Both the position numbers and the translations under genes were made by a program. This document shows positions 26,005 through 34,951 of a DNA stretch of 64,000 bases, in pieces. Under the pieces are notes generated by a model. The model made no database searches. It had not been told where the DNA came from and was given only the letters and a program-made list of their open reading frames with translations. Position 1 is the first letter of the stretch. Each line of letters starts with the position of its first letter. The DNA is taken from NCBI RefSeq assembly GCF_002434265.1, contig NZ_DJJS01000007.1:748775-812774 (forward strand). The letters run 5' to 3'. The DNA comes from Pseudomonas sp. UBA6562. Its GTDB lineage: Bacteria > Pseudomonadota > Gammaproteobacteria > Pseudomonadales > Pseudomonadaceae.

Positions 26005-27429
26005 ATGCTCGAACTACGTCCAGACTCCGCTACGCCGTTGGTCAACCAGATCATCGACGGCCTGCGCGAGCTGATCGACGCGCACACCCTCAAACCGGGC
26101 GCCAAGGTGCCCTCGATCCGGGCGTTCGCGGCGACCTATTCGGTCAGCACCTTCACCGTGGTCGAGGCCTACGACCGCCTTGTGGCCCAGGGTGTGTTGA
26201 TCAGCCGTGGCAACGCCGGCTTCTTCGTCAGCCGCGTCAGCGGCGAGCGCCTCGACGGCCCCACGCGCGACACCGACGCCGCGCGCCCCTCGTTCAATGC
26301 CGAGTGGTATCTGCAACAGATCTTCGAAACCCGCCAGCTGCCGTTCAAACCCGGTTGCGGCTGGCTGCCCAACGACTGGATGTATGAAGACGGCCTGCGC
26401 CGCGGTCTGCGCCAGGTAGCTGGGAGCCCCCTGGAGCTGTCGGGTTATGGCGACCCCCTGGGGCTGCCGGAACTGCGCGCCGTGACCGCGCAGAACCTGC
26501 AACAGGAACTGTCGATCGTCGCCAACCCGGCGCAGCTGCTGCTCACCCACGGTGCCAGCCAGGCGCTGGACCTGGCCGTGCGCACGCTGGTCCGCCCAGG
26601 CGATGTGGTGCTGGTGGACGACCCTGGTTACCCCAACCTGATGAGCATCCTGCGCTTCCAGGGCGCCACGCTGGTCGGCGTGCCGCGCACGCCCAACGGC
26701 TACGACCTCGACCAGCTCGAACGGCTGCTGGCCGTGCACCGGCCCACGGCCTTCTTCACCCAGCCGCACCTGCACAGCCCGACGTGCTCGCGCACGCCGT
26801 TGGCGCAACTGCACCGGCTCCTGCAACTGGCCAGCCAGCACGGTTTCCGGCTGATCGAGAACAACCTCTACGCCGACATGATCGCCGAGCCGCAGCCCTG
26901 CCTGACCAGCCTCGACCACTTGCAGCAGGTGGTGTACGTGGGCAGCTATTCCAAGAGCATCTCGCCCAACGTGCGGGTGGGTTACCTGTTGGCCAACCCG
27001 CAGCTGATCCAGCAGCTGTTGACCCTGAAGATGCGCTCGGGGCTGACCACCTCGCAGGTGATGGAGCGCGTGGTCTATGCCGCGATCATCGACGGGCGCT
27101 GGCGCAAGCACCTCAAGCGCTTGCGCCAGCGGTTGGCCCAGGCCCATCAAGACGTCGGCGCACGCCTGCAACGGCTGGGCTTCGAGCTGTTCGTCGAGTC
27201 CGACGAGGGCATGTACATCTGGACCCGCCACCCGCAATTGCCGGACAGCGCGGTGCTGCTCGACGAGGCGCTGAGCCAGGGCATGATGCTGGGCCCGGGG
27301 CAGCTGTTCATGGTCGACGCGCAGCCCACGGGCTGGATGCGTTTCAATGTGGCGTTCAGTACGGCGCCGCAGCTGTGGGAGCTGTTCGAAGGGTTAATGG
27401 CCAAGCATGTGCGCCTACCGGGGCGCTGA
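26005..27429 (+). CDS. MocR-type regulator: GntR helix-turn-helix plus aminotransferase domain
   Basis: 474 residues. Winged helix at about 5-75 (LKPGAKVPSIRAFAATYSVS), then a fold-type I PLP-dependent domain (about 110-470). The PLP lysine is K317 in GSYSKSISPNVRVGYL and other PLP contacts are visible (YGDPLGLPELRA, DDPGYPNL). Such proteins sense an amine or PLP rather than catalyse transamination. The first codons follow a weak ribosome site. Its 3' end overlaps the convergent hydrolase gene by 15 bp. It may regulate the divergent permease; this is inference. Confidence 0.88.
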   Translation: MLELRPDSATPLVNQIIDGLRELIDAHTLKPGAKVPSIRAFAATYSVSTFTVVEAYDRLVAQGVLISRGNAGFFVSRVSGERLDGPTRDTDAARPSFNAEWYLQQIFETRQLPFKPGCGWLPNDWMYEDGLRRGLRQVAGSPLELSGYGDPLGLPELRAVTAQNLQQELSIVANPAQLLLTHGASQALDLAVRTLVRPGDVVLVDDPGYPNLMSILRFQGATLVGVPRTPNGYDLDQLERLLAVHRPTAFFTQPHLHSPTCSRTPLAQLHRLLQLASQHGFRLIENNLYADMIAEPQPCLTSLDHLQQVVYVGSYSKSISPNVRVGYLLANPQLIQQLLTLKMRSGLTTSQVMERVVYAAIIDGRWRKHLKRLRQRLAQAHQDVGARLQRLGFELFVESDEGMYIWTRHPQLPDSAVLLDEALSQGMMLGPGQLFMVDAQPTGWMRFNVAFSTAPQLWELFEGLMAKHVRLPGR

Positions 27430-27915
27430 GGGCGCGGGTTCCTGCGAGCCGGCCAGTACCTCGGCGCGGGTCGTGACGTGTCGCAGATGCTGGACCCACA
27501 AGGCCTGGCCCGTCTGCCCCGAGCGGTCCAGCCAGGAGCCGATGCTCAGGTCGGTGACCAGCGTCGGCGTCAACCCGGCATCGAACAAGGCAAAGCCTGC
27601 CGCCAGCAGACCGCTGTCGGCCCCTACTCCGCACACCAGCACGCGCTCGGGCGCCAGCTCGCGCAAGTAGTCCAGCGCCTCGGCCGGCAGGCCATAGCCA
27701 TGCTTGACGAACACCCGATCCGCTTCGTGCAGGCTTTCGTCGCTACGCGCCGGGTGCCAGCCCGCCTGGCGCTGGAAAGGCGTGCGTGCCTCATCGTGCA
27801 AGGTCAGCGTCGCCAGCGTCAGCAACCGCGCCGAGAACGCCCGCACGCCATCGACCAGCCATTCGGGCGGTTCGAAAGTGGCCTGGACGTCATTGATCAG
27901 CAGCACCTGGCGCAT
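27415..27915 (-). CDS. Isochorismatase-like cysteine hydrolase
   Basis: 166 residues, with the isochorismatase core only. Catalytic residues are recognisable as D9 in INDVQATF, lysine in VFVKHGYG and a cysteine position where the usual C is in LVCGVGADSGL (the nucleophile, normally within GxxTxxCV, is not in its normal setting: ADSGLLAAG replaces it). The protein may therefore be inactive or use a different nucleophile. Start at 27915 (MRQVLLINDV) chosen by family alignment. Convergent with the MocR gene, overlapping by 15 bp. Confidence 0.75.
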   Translation of the reverse strand: MRQVLLINDVQATFEPPEWLVDGVRAFSARLLTLATLTLHDEARTPFQRQAGWHPARSDESLHEADRVFVKHGYGLPAEALDYLRELAPERVLVCGVGADSGLLAAGFALFDAGLTPTLVTDLSIGSWLDRSGQTGQALWVQHLRHVTTRAEVLAGSQEPAPSAPR

Positions 27916-28180
27916 GCGCCCTCCCCGTGCGACGGCAAAAAGCGCGCAGTATAGCCAGCCGGCGGCCGCCCCTGCACGGTGCCAGAGCGATTTCGCCCAG
28001 GCTGCGCCTGCACCCATGAAACATTGTTCATGGACCTGCGATGCCCTGGCTGTGGGGCCCACGGCATTAGCCAAGGCCTGCGCACCGCCAGCGTCTTGAG
28101 CCCCAGGGGCGGCTTGCGTAGCATCCGCACGCTCGCGTCCCAGGCGCCGCCGCCCGCCAGCCCGCTATCCAGAGCCCGTC

Positions 28181-30061
28181 ATGCCCCAGCCCATCCCCCT
28201 CAAGGACCACGAACGCGAAAAATCGCTGGTCAATCGCCGCTTGCTGGTTTGCGCGGGGCTGACCGTGGCCTTGGTCGGCGCTCTGGTCGGGCGCCTGTAC
28301 GTACTGCAGGTGATCCAGCACGACAAGCAAAGCGCCGTGTCGGAGAACAACCGCGTGCACATGCTGCCGATTCCGCCCGAGCGCGGCCTGATCTACGACC
28401 GCAACGGCGTGGTCCTGGCCGACAACCGCCCCAGCTTCAACCTGACCATGACCCGCGAGCGCGCAGGCAACGTGGCCCAGGTGCTGGACCAGCTCACCGA
28501 AGTGCTGGGCCTGGACGCCGAAGACCGCCAGCAGTTCGACAAGGACCTGCGCCGCGGTCGCAAGCCTTTCGAGCCGGTGACCCTGATGGTGGGGCTGAGC
28601 GAGCAGCAGATCGCCCACATCGCGGTGAACCAGTTCCGCCTGCCGGGGCTGGAAGTGGAACCGCAGTTCATCCGCGAATACCCCCTGGCCGAACATTTCG
28701 CCCACTCGGTGGGCTATGTGGGGCGGATCAACGAGCGTGAAGCCAAGACCCTCGACCCCACCGAATACCGCGGCACCGAGTCGATCGGCAAGACCGGCAT
28801 CGAGCACTTCTATGAGGACCGCCTGCACGGCCACGTCGGCTACGAAGAAGTGGAAACCAACGCCCAGGGCCGGGTGATGCGCGTGCTCAACCACCGCGAC
28901 CCGACGCCGGGCGAAGACATCGTGCTGAGCCTGGACGCGCACCTGCAACAGGCGGCCGAACACGCCCTGGGCGAGCGCCGTGGCGCGGTGGTGGCGCTGG
29001 ACCCGGCCAACGGCGACATCCTGGCGATGGTCAGCAACCCCAGCTTCGACCCCAACCTGTTCGTCAAGGGCATCAGCTTCAAGCAGTACGCCGCCCTGCG
29101 CGACTCCATCGACCGCCCGCTGTTCAACCGTGTGCTGCGCGGGCTCTATGCACCGGGCTCGACGATCAAGCCGGAAGTCGCCATCGCGGGCCTGGACAGC
29201 GGCGTGATCAGCCCCGCCAGCCGGGTGTTCGACCCCGGTTACTACGAACTGCCCAACTACGCCCACAAGTACCGCAACTGGAACCGCAGCGGCGACGGCT
29301 GGGTGGATCTGTCCGCCGCGATCATGCGCTCCAATGACACCTTCTTCTACGACCTGGCGCACAAGCTGGGCATCGACCGCCTGCACGACTACATGGCCGA
29401 ATTCGGCCTCGGGCAGAAGGTGTCGCTGGACCTGTTCGAGGAAGCGGCCGGGCTCATGCCCTCGGCGCAGTGGAAGCGTGCCACCCGGCGCCAGGCCTGG
29501 TTCCCGGGCGAGACGCTGATCCTCGGCATCGGCCAGGGCTACATGCAGGTAACGCCGCTGCAACTGGCCCAGGCCACCAGCCTGCTGGCCAGCAAGGGCG
29601 TGTGGCACCGGCCGCACCTGGCGATGAGCGTGGGCGGCCAGACGCCGGTCGACCCCAACCCCATGCCCGACATCGTGTTGCGCGACGCGCATGCCTGGGA
29701 CGAGGTCAACCAGGGCATGCAACGGGTGATGCACGACCCGCGCGGCATCGCCCGTGCTTCCGCAGCGGGCGCCCAATACCGCATCGCCGGCAAGAGCGGC
29801 ACCGCGCAGGTGGTGGCGATCCGTCAGGGCGAGCGCTACAACCGTGAGAAAACCCTCGAGCGCCATCGCGACAACGCGTTGTTCGTCGGCTTCGCCCCGG
29901 CCGAGGCGCCGCGCATCGTGGTCGCGGTGATGATCGAGAACGGCGAGGCCGGCGGCCGCGTGGCGGGCCCGGTGGTGCGCGAGGTGATGGACGCCTGGCT
30001 GCTGGATGACCAGGGCCATCTGAAAGCGGCGACGACTGCGGCCAAACCCCCGCACGCGTGA
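28181..30061 (+). CDS. mrdA: Penicillin-binding protein 2 (stand-alone paralogue)
   Basis: 626 residues. Membrane anchor at about 22-44, a pedestal/dimerisation domain, and a transpeptidase domain with all three active-site motifs: STIK (S327), SND (S384) and KSGT (K538). PBP2 cross-links peptidoglycan during elongation and is a target of mecillinam-type beta-lactams. No rodA, rlpA, mltB or dacA gene follows, so this is not the main mrdAB locus; a second copy is known in P. putida. The gene starts 106 bp after an AT-poor gap with a ribosome site of moderate quality. Confidence 0.93.
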   Translation: MPQPIPLKDHEREKSLVNRRLLVCAGLTVALVGALVGRLYVLQVIQHDKQSAVSENNRVHMLPIPPERGLIYDRNGVVLADNRPSFNLTMTRERAGNVAQVLDQLTEVLGLDAEDRQQFDKDLRRGRKPFEPVTLMVGLSEQQIAHIAVNQFRLPGLEVEPQFIREYPLAEHFAHSVGYVGRINEREAKTLDPTEYRGTESIGKTGIEHFYEDRLHGHVGYEEVETNAQGRVMRVLNHRDPTPGEDIVLSLDAHLQQAAEHALGERRGAVVALDPANGDILAMVSNPSFDPNLFVKGISFKQYAALRDSIDRPLFNRVLRGLYAPGSTIKPEVAIAGLDSGVISPASRVFDPGYYELPNYAHKYRNWNRSGDGWVDLSAAIMRSNDTFFYDLAHKLGIDRLHDYMAEFGLGQKVSLDLFEEAAGLMPSAQWKRATRRQAWFPGETLILGIGQGYMQVTPLQLAQATSLLASKGVWHRPHLAMSVGGQTPVDPNPMPDIVLRDAHAWDEVNQGMQRVMHDPRGIARASAAGAQYRIAGKSGTAQVVAIRQGERYNREKTLERHRDNALFVGFAPAEAPRIVVAVMIENGEAGGRVAGPVVREVMDAWLLDDQGHLKAATTAAKPPHA

Positions 30062-30215
30062 GCCTGGGCGGCGGTTTGGCGTCGATCGCTGAGCCTTGGG
30101 TCACCACGTTGCTCGATACTTGCCATCGAAAAGGAATGCTCCGGCGCCTGCTGCGGTCCAAGCGCCATTGGGCACTGTCGCCCGCGCTATGGCGTTCACC
30201 GCGCGAAGGATTTTC

Positions 30216-31229
30216 ATGGAAAGCATCGATCTGTTGGTTCTACGCACTGCCTGTGACTGGCTGGCCAGCGGCGAACGGGTGCTGTTGGCGACCGTTGCGG
30301 GCACGTGGGGGTCGTCTCCACGTCCTGTGGGCTCGATGATGGCGCTGCGCGCCGACGGCCGTGTGGTGGGCAGCGTCTCCGGCGGCTGTATCGAAGACGA
30401 CCTGATCCAGCGCTACACCCATGCACACGGTGGCCCTGGCATGCCGGCGCGGGTCACCGAGGTGGTGCGGTACGGCGTCAGCGCCGACGAAGCACACCGC
30501 TTCGGCCTGCCCTGCGGCGGCACCTTGGAGCTGGTGCTGGAATTCGCGCCCGAGCTAGCGTCGTTGCGGGCGCTGCTCGCCGAGTTGGACGCTGGCCATC
30601 TGGTGCAGCGCCGGCTCGAACTCGACAGTGGCAAGGTCGCGCTGACCGTCACCGACCAACCCGCAGTGTCCGGCCTGCAAGGCCAGGTGATGCACACCAC
30701 GCTTGGCCCAGGCTACCGCTTGCTGTTGATCGGTGCCGGGGCGCTGGCCGAGTACCTGGCGACCATGGCCCTGTTCAACGGCTTCAAGGTGGCGCTGTGC
30801 GATCCGCGCAGCGAATACCGCAGCACCTGGTCGGTGGCCGGCGTCGAGCACCTGCCGGGCATGCCCGACGACGTGGTGCGGGCGTTCGGCGCCGACCAGC
30901 GCAGTGCCATTGTCGCCCTGAGCCACGATCCGCGCCTGGATGACCTGGCCCTGCTCGAAGCCCTGCAAGGTCCGGCGTTCTACATCGGTGCCATCGGGTC
31001 GCGGCGCAACTCGCAAAGCCGTCGCGAGCGGTTGATCGAACACTTCGGCCAGACCGAAGCGTCGCTGCAGCGCCTGCACGGCCCCATCGGTCTGCACATC
31101 GGCAGCAAGACACCTGCGGAGATCGCCGTCAGTGTGATGGCCGAGCTTCTCGCAGAAAAGAACGGCGTAGCCTTGCCTGGCGCGGTGCGCGTGGCGGCGG
31201 GCAAGCAGATCGAAGAATGCGCGGCCTAG
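30216..31229 (+). CDS. XdhC/CoxI family protein
   Basis: 337 residues. Family motifs run in order: GSSPRPVGSMMAL (about 31-43), GSVSGGCIEDDL (about 51-62), a Rossmann domain starting LLLIGAGALAEYLATMALFN (about 168-187), YIGAIGSRRNSQSRRERL and GLHIGSKTPAEIAVSVMAEL. XdhC inserts the molybdenum cofactor into xanthine dehydrogenase-type enzymes and sulphurates it. No molybdoenzyme gene is nearby, so its client is elsewhere. The start at 30216 follows GCGAAGGA; the frame is open upstream without support. Confidence 0.88.
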   Translation: MESIDLLVLRTACDWLASGERVLLATVAGTWGSSPRPVGSMMALRADGRVVGSVSGGCIEDDLIQRYTHAHGGPGMPARVTEVVRYGVSADEAHRFGLPCGGTLELVLEFAPELASLRALLAELDAGHLVQRRLELDSGKVALTVTDQPAVSGLQGQVMHTTLGPGYRLLLIGAGALAEYLATMALFNGFKVALCDPRSEYRSTWSVAGVEHLPGMPDDVVRAFGADQRSAIVALSHDPRLDDLALLEALQGPAFYIGAIGSRRNSQSRRERLIEHFGQTEASLQRLHGPIGLHIGSKTPAEIAVSVMAELLAEKNGVALPGAVRVAAGKQIEECAA

Positions 31230-31240
31230 GCTCATTGCCG

Positions 31241-31299
31241 GTCAGTCAAGCGATGGGCTGCAACGCCGCCCCAACTGAAATTCCTTCGCCTTGACTGAC
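31241..31299. repeat. Short repeat with terminal inverted repeats
   Basis: GTCAGTCAAG (31241-31250) and CTTGACTGAC (31290-31299) are perfect inverted repeats bounding 59 bp. The inner segment GATGGGCTGCAACGCCGCCC and the right flank resemble the ends of the larger REP-containing element at 40380-40540, as if the REP pair had been lost here or gained there. Confidence 0.6.
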
Positions 31300-31424
31300 G
31301 GCGTCAGGCCCAGGTGCGCTTGACGCGAATTTGCACGGATGATGACGATATTAGCGTCCATACAAGTGGAACAGTGGCAATTTGGGTGCAATACTCTCGC
31401 ACCTGATTGTCAGAGACATCACCC

Positions 31425-32555
31425 ATGCGTGTATTCCTTAGTCACTTTCGAGACCGCGCATTGGAAGTGATGGCTTCGGGCACTTCCATTCAGGGCCTGC
31501 TCGGCGAATTCGCACTGGCCTTGCAGGTCGAAGTCCCCGATGCCGTGGTCGGCATCCTGGTCCTGGACACGCCCGGCAATACGTTTCGCCACGCCATATT
31601 CCCCGCCATGCCCACGACCTTCACCACCGCATTGATCGGCAACCCGATCAGCGCGGGCCGCGGTTCCTGTAGCCATGCCGTACGCACCGGCAAGACCGTC
31701 GAAGTGCCCGATGTGGCGTCGGACGAGCGCTTTTCCGAGCAGTGGCGCGACGAGTTTCGCAAGCACGATCTGACCTCGTTGATTTCGGTACCGGCCATCG
31801 GCACAGACGGCGAGGTACATGGATCGCTCGCAGTCATACATCCCATGGACATGGGCCTGACCAAGGAGCAACGGGTGTTCCTGTCGGGCGCGGCGGGCTT
31901 GTGCGCCCTGTTCTGCCGTTACAGCCGCACCCAGGAGTCGCAGACTTTGCTGATCGGTGAGCTTGAACACCGCATGCGCAATCTGTTCTCGACGCTTTCC
32001 GGAGTGGCGGTGCTGACCCTCAGAAACTACCCGGAGCCCGAGCAGTTCCGGTACATGCTCGATCAGCGCATGGTGATGATGCAGCGCGCCCATGCCCTGG
32101 CGCTGTCCCCGGCGGAAATGCCGCTGGCCTCGCTGCTGAGCGAGGTCCTGTCTCCGTACAGCGACCGTTACCGGATCCGTTTCGACGGCCCCGCCATTTT
32201 GTTGGCCAAGGAGGCAGCGGCGGCCTTCGCCATGGTGGTCCATGAACTGGGTACCAACGCCGCGAAATACGGCGCGCTCTCGCAACCGGGGGGCGAGTTG
32301 CACATCAGCTGGCAAACCGAACAACGCTCGCCCGACGATGCGCACGACGGCTTCAGCTTGAGCTGGCAGGAACTCAACGGGCCCGTAGTGCTAGCGCCGT
32401 CGCGCAAAGGCTACGGAACGCTGATGGTCAACGGGGCGCTGCGCAATGCGTTCAACGGCTCGGCCGCCTTCACTTACGAAGCGGCAGGGTTCAATTGCCT
32501 GATCAGCGCGCCGTTCAACGAGCGCCTCGGGCGGGCAGAGCCACATCATGACTGA
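31425..32555 (+). CDS. GAF-HWE histidine kinase
   Basis: 376 residues, no membrane segment. A GAF-type sensor domain (about 15-165; SAGRGSCSHAVRTGKTVEVP, YR-type contacts absent) is followed by a HWE/HisKA_2-like kinase. The phospho-acceptor is H182 in ELEHRMRNLFSTL; the ATPase has N-box HELGTNAAKYGALS and a G-region KGYGTLMV. HWE kinases often respond to light or redox and pair with a response regulator, but none is adjacent. A TTG codon at 31407 could give six more residues. A cluster of tiny genes follows. Confidence 0.86.
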   Translation: MRVFLSHFRDRALEVMASGTSIQGLLGEFALALQVEVPDAVVGILVLDTPGNTFRHAIFPAMPTTFTTALIGNPISAGRGSCSHAVRTGKTVEVPDVASDERFSEQWRDEFRKHDLTSLISVPAIGTDGEVHGSLAVIHPMDMGLTKEQRVFLSGAAGLCALFCRYSRTQESQTLLIGELEHRMRNLFSTLSGVAVLTLRNYPEPEQFRYMLDQRMVMMQRAHALALSPAEMPLASLLSEVLSPYSDRYRIRFDGPAILLAKEAAAAFAMVVHELGTNAAKYGALSQPGGELHISWQTEQRSPDDAHDGFSLSWQELNGPVVLAPSRKGYGTLMVNGALRNAFNGSAAFTYEAAGFNCLISAPFNERLGRAEPHHD

Positions 32556-32641
32556 CCTGGCACTGCCCTGCGCTTCTCACATCGAGGTGCGGCGTTAAGG
32601 TGCAACCAGTCGTTCAGTAGCGGTTGCAGCGGCAATGCCGC

Positions 32642-32800
32642 CTATTGATCGTCTGGATGCTCGGATGTCACCGAATCGTTGACTTCGACGTCCGGCATCT
32701 CTTCATCGAGACCAGCGTCATCGTCTTGCAGCTCAGGTGCCTGTTTGGTGGCCGGATCTTGCGGTGCGGGATCGCGTGGCACGGTTGGGTGGTTGTCCAT
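32642..32800 (-). CDS. Small acidic protein, unknown
   Basis: 52 residues, beginning MDNHPTVPRDPAPQDPATKQ and ending with an acidic, Asp/Glu-rich tail (DDDAGLDEEMPDVEVNDSVT). A good GGAGATACGACG ribosome site precedes the ATG, and the codon use is like that of the host genes. No cysteine, aromatic residue or membrane segment is present, so it is probably disordered. Small proteins of this style (see 33628-33861, 34463-34597) cluster here. Convergent with the kinase gene. Confidence 0.65.
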   Translation of the reverse strand: MDNHPTVPRDPAPQDPATKQAPELQDDDAGLDEEMPDVEVNDSVTSEHPDDQ

Positions 32801-33023
32801 CGTCGTATCTCCAAGCCGACGGGCGAAGTGCCCGTCCGTATAGCTGTGAGGACCCTCGACCCGGGCAGTGCCCGCTGCCGGACCGACGGCGGCGCTACCT
32901 CCTGATTAATCACATGGTAGAAGCAGACCTGGGGAACGTTTTTCGGCGCGAATTGACGGCTTGCGCGAATCGCCGCACTCCCCTCACACTGCCGCATCCA
33001 CCGCTTACCGAGGCTTGCAGCGC

Positions 33024-33548
33024 ATGTCGCCTTATTCGTCACAGCACCAGTATTACCTTTCAGGCGCGGAACGCTCGGCGATCGCGGAAATCGAGGGTAC
33101 TACCAACATTCTCAAACTGGTCTTGAAGTACACGGCCATGCCGTTCGCGGCTATCGCCAAGTTCAACGACAACGACTGGGTCATCTGCGCGGCGCTGGAC
33201 AGAGGCGACTTCGGCCTGGAGCAGGGCGACGCCTTTCCACTGGAACGCACCGTTTGCAGCGAGTTTTTGCGCGCGCCGGAAGCCTTGCTGGTGCCCTCGC
33301 TGACCCAGGATTCGCGTTTCGCCCTGCGCCCCATCGTCAATCAGCTGGGCTTGGACAGCTACGCCGGGGTGCCGATTTTCCTGCCCAACGGCGACCTGTA
33401 CGGCGCTTTATGCGCGCTCGATACCCGCGAAGCGTATTTCGACGACCCGGACCTGGCCGAAGTACTGTCCCTGTTCGCACGCCTGGTAGGGTGCATCCTG
33501 TATGCGTGCATCGAAGATCAGGCCGTGGAGCCGGTCGAATCTGTCTGA
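33024..33548 (+). CDS. GAF domain protein
   Basis: 174 residues, almost only a GAF domain (about 15-165): LVLKYTAMPFAAIAKFNDND, FPLERTVCSEFLRAPEALLV, LDSYAGVPIFLPNGDLYGAL and CALDTREAYF. No output domain is attached, so it must act by binding a partner or be a stand-alone sensor. The start at 33024 follows GAGGCTTGCAGCGC. A strong terminator follows. The neighbouring HWE kinase also starts with a GAF domain, which may point to a shared ligand. Confidence 0.82.
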   Translation: MSPYSSQHQYYLSGAERSAIAEIEGTTNILKLVLKYTAMPFAAIAKFNDNDWVICAALDRGDFGLEQGDAFPLERTVCSEFLRAPEALLVPSLTQDSRFALRPIVNQLGLDSYAGVPIFLPNGDLYGALCALDTREAYFDDPDLAEVLSLFARLVGCILYACIEDQAVEPVESV

Positions 33549-33574
33549 CCGACCCTAGCGCTCCAACGGCCCTG

Positions 33575-33612
33575 AACGACAAAGCCCAGCACTGATGCTG
33601 GGCTTTGTCGTT
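33575..33612. terminator. Bidirectional terminator
   Basis: 16-bp stem AACGACAAAGCCCAGC / GCTGGGCTTTGTCGTT with loop ACTGAT, between the GAF gene and the convergent small gene at 33628-33861. Confidence 0.9.
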
Positions 33613-33627
33613 CAAACGCCGAGCGGA

Positions 33628-33861
33628 TCACTCGGTCTTGGCGGTGCCGTTTTCGCGGGGCACCTGGGAGTCTTGGTCCGAGCCTGGGTTACCCGCCGGC
33701 GGGTTCCAGTCTTCAGGCTTTTTGCCTTCCTGGGAACCGACACCTTGCTTGGGCTCGGACGACGTCTGCTCGAGTCCCGAACCGTGGCCTTCGCCGGTAT
33801 CTGGGGTGTCGCTGCTCGGGCCTGGATAAGGTGCTGCGGGTCCATTGTTGTCTTTGATCAC
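33628..33861 (-). CDS. Small Gly/Pro/Ser-rich protein, GTG start
   Basis: 77 residues (read as MIKDNNGPAAPYPGPSSDTP). The GTG codon at 33861 has GGAGAACGATC as ribosome site, and no ATG in frame fits as well, so the longer frame to 33963 is less likely. Composition is hydrophilic, rich in Gly, Pro, Ser, Asp, Lys; one Trp and one Tyr. No membrane segment or signal peptide, probably disordered. Terminator shared with the convergent GAF gene. Unknown family. Confidence 0.65.
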   Translation of the reverse strand: MIKDNNGPAAPYPGPSSDTPDTGEGHGSGLEQTSSEPKQGVGSQEGKKPEDWNPPAGNPGSDQDSQVPRENGTAKTE

Positions 33862-34071
33862 GATCGTTCTCCGCTGGTGGACGCAGGCCATCTGCATCTG
33901 AAACATTGGAAGAACGTCACTCGCCGAAGTGCGATGGCATTGACGAACGGCACGCGCCTGCACACTGCCCTACCCTTTCGACGAGCCGAACTGGTAGGGT
34001 TGCACCGGTATTCGCGGCACACCCCTGTGCTCGATCGAGTCGACGTCATCCGTTCAATAAGGAAGTACCCG

Positions 34072-34395
34072 ATGAAACGCTATCTGGCCCTGGCTACCTT
34101 CGCTGCCCTGGTTGGCTGCAGCCATGACACACCTGTCCCGAACACGCCGAACCTTGAAGGCAAATGCGACGAAGTGGCAAGGTTCGACCTGTCGTTTTCG
34201 CGCTTCGACGAAGTCGCGCAGGACATCGGCAACGACAGCGGTTGCGTGATCAAATCCGATCTGAACAGCACGGGCGCGGTGAAGCCCAATGTGGTGAAAG
34301 GCGAAATGACCCGCCGCGAAGCCATCCAGGCGGCCATTCAGAGCACCGGCCTGCAGATCGTCAACCACCAGCCCGACCAGGTCACGGTGCAGTAA
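34072..34395 (+). CDS. STN-like lipoprotein
   Basis: 107 residues. Lipobox ALVGCSHD (cysteine at residue 16) marks lipid attachment and export. Residues about 37-105 resemble a secretin/TonB short N-terminal (STN) domain: FDLSFSRFDEVAQDIGNDSG, then GEMTRREAIQAAIQSTGLQI and NHQPDQVTVQ. Alone, this domain is found in small lipoproteins of pseudomonads, with unknown partner; it may interact with an outer membrane complex. The start at 34072 follows AAGGAAGTACCCG. Confidence 0.72.
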   Translation: MKRYLALATFAALVGCSHDTPVPNTPNLEGKCDEVARFDLSFSRFDEVAQDIGNDSGCVIKSDLNSTGAVKPNVVKGEMTRREAIQAAIQSTGLQIVNHQPDQVTVQ

Positions 34396-34462
34396 CGGTG
34401 CGGGGCGGTCGGCGCGCTTGCCCTGTCTCGCTCGATGGCAAACGCGCAGTGGGTCGCAGGGC

Positions 34463-34597
34463 TCAGCAGTAACCGGGCGGGATCCCGTCCTTGTTCTTGT
34501 CCTTGAGGCGCTCGCGTTCTTCTTCGGTGGCGTGCGCCGGTACGTCGTCCTGCTGGGCAGGGGTGGGCTTGGGTTGCTCTTGCTTGGGATCGGTCAT
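34463..34597 (-). CDS. Small charged protein ending PPGYC
   Basis: 44 residues, beginning MTDPKQEQPKPTPAQQDDVP and ending LKDKNKDGIPPGYC. Good ribosome site (GAGGACGTTGAC). Highly hydrophilic with a single cysteine at the C-terminus. Small proteins with a conserved KDGIPPGYC-like end occur in several pseudomonads; function unknown. It is in the cluster of tiny genes around the HWE kinase and faces the convergent STN lipoprotein gene. Confidence 0.65.
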   Translation of the reverse strand: MTDPKQEQPKPTPAQQDDVPAHATEEERERLKDKNKDGIPPGYC

Positions 34598-34708
34598 GTC
34601 AACGTCCTCGACTGAAAAGTGACGGACGTTGGGCAGCAATGGACGGCCATATGTTCAGTCGGACCGGCGGCAACCCGCTTCACGACGAGCCGCCGCCGGC
34701 AAACAGCG

Positions 34709-34951
34709 TCATTTGCGTGTCTTTGGCTGGATCACCTGGGTGTAGAGGAAGTAGCCACCGGCGATTTCGGCGACGGCGAGCACGCCATGCAGCGGTCCGA
34801 ACATGAAGGACGAGGCGATGAACGCCACGGCGACGATACCGGCGAAGATCTGCAGGATCTGCACGGTCTTGGGCGACACCGCGACCTTGCCATTGACCAC
34901 GTAACCGGCGGCCAGGCCGATCAAGATACCGATGATGATGCGAGTGAACAT
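34709..34951 (-). CDS. Small membrane protein, two helices
   Basis: 80 residues. Two hydrophobic helices at about 3-18 and 30-55, with a third weak segment near 60-72, and a basic tail (QPKTRK). No characterised family is recognised. The ATG at 34951 has a strong TAAGGAGCTGC ribosome site. It follows the tiny-gene cluster on the same strand. Confidence 0.72.
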   Translation of the reverse strand: MFTRIIIGILIGLAAGYVVNGKVAVSPKTVQILQIFAGIVAVAFIASSFMFGPLHGVLAVAEIAGGYFLYTQVIQPKTRK

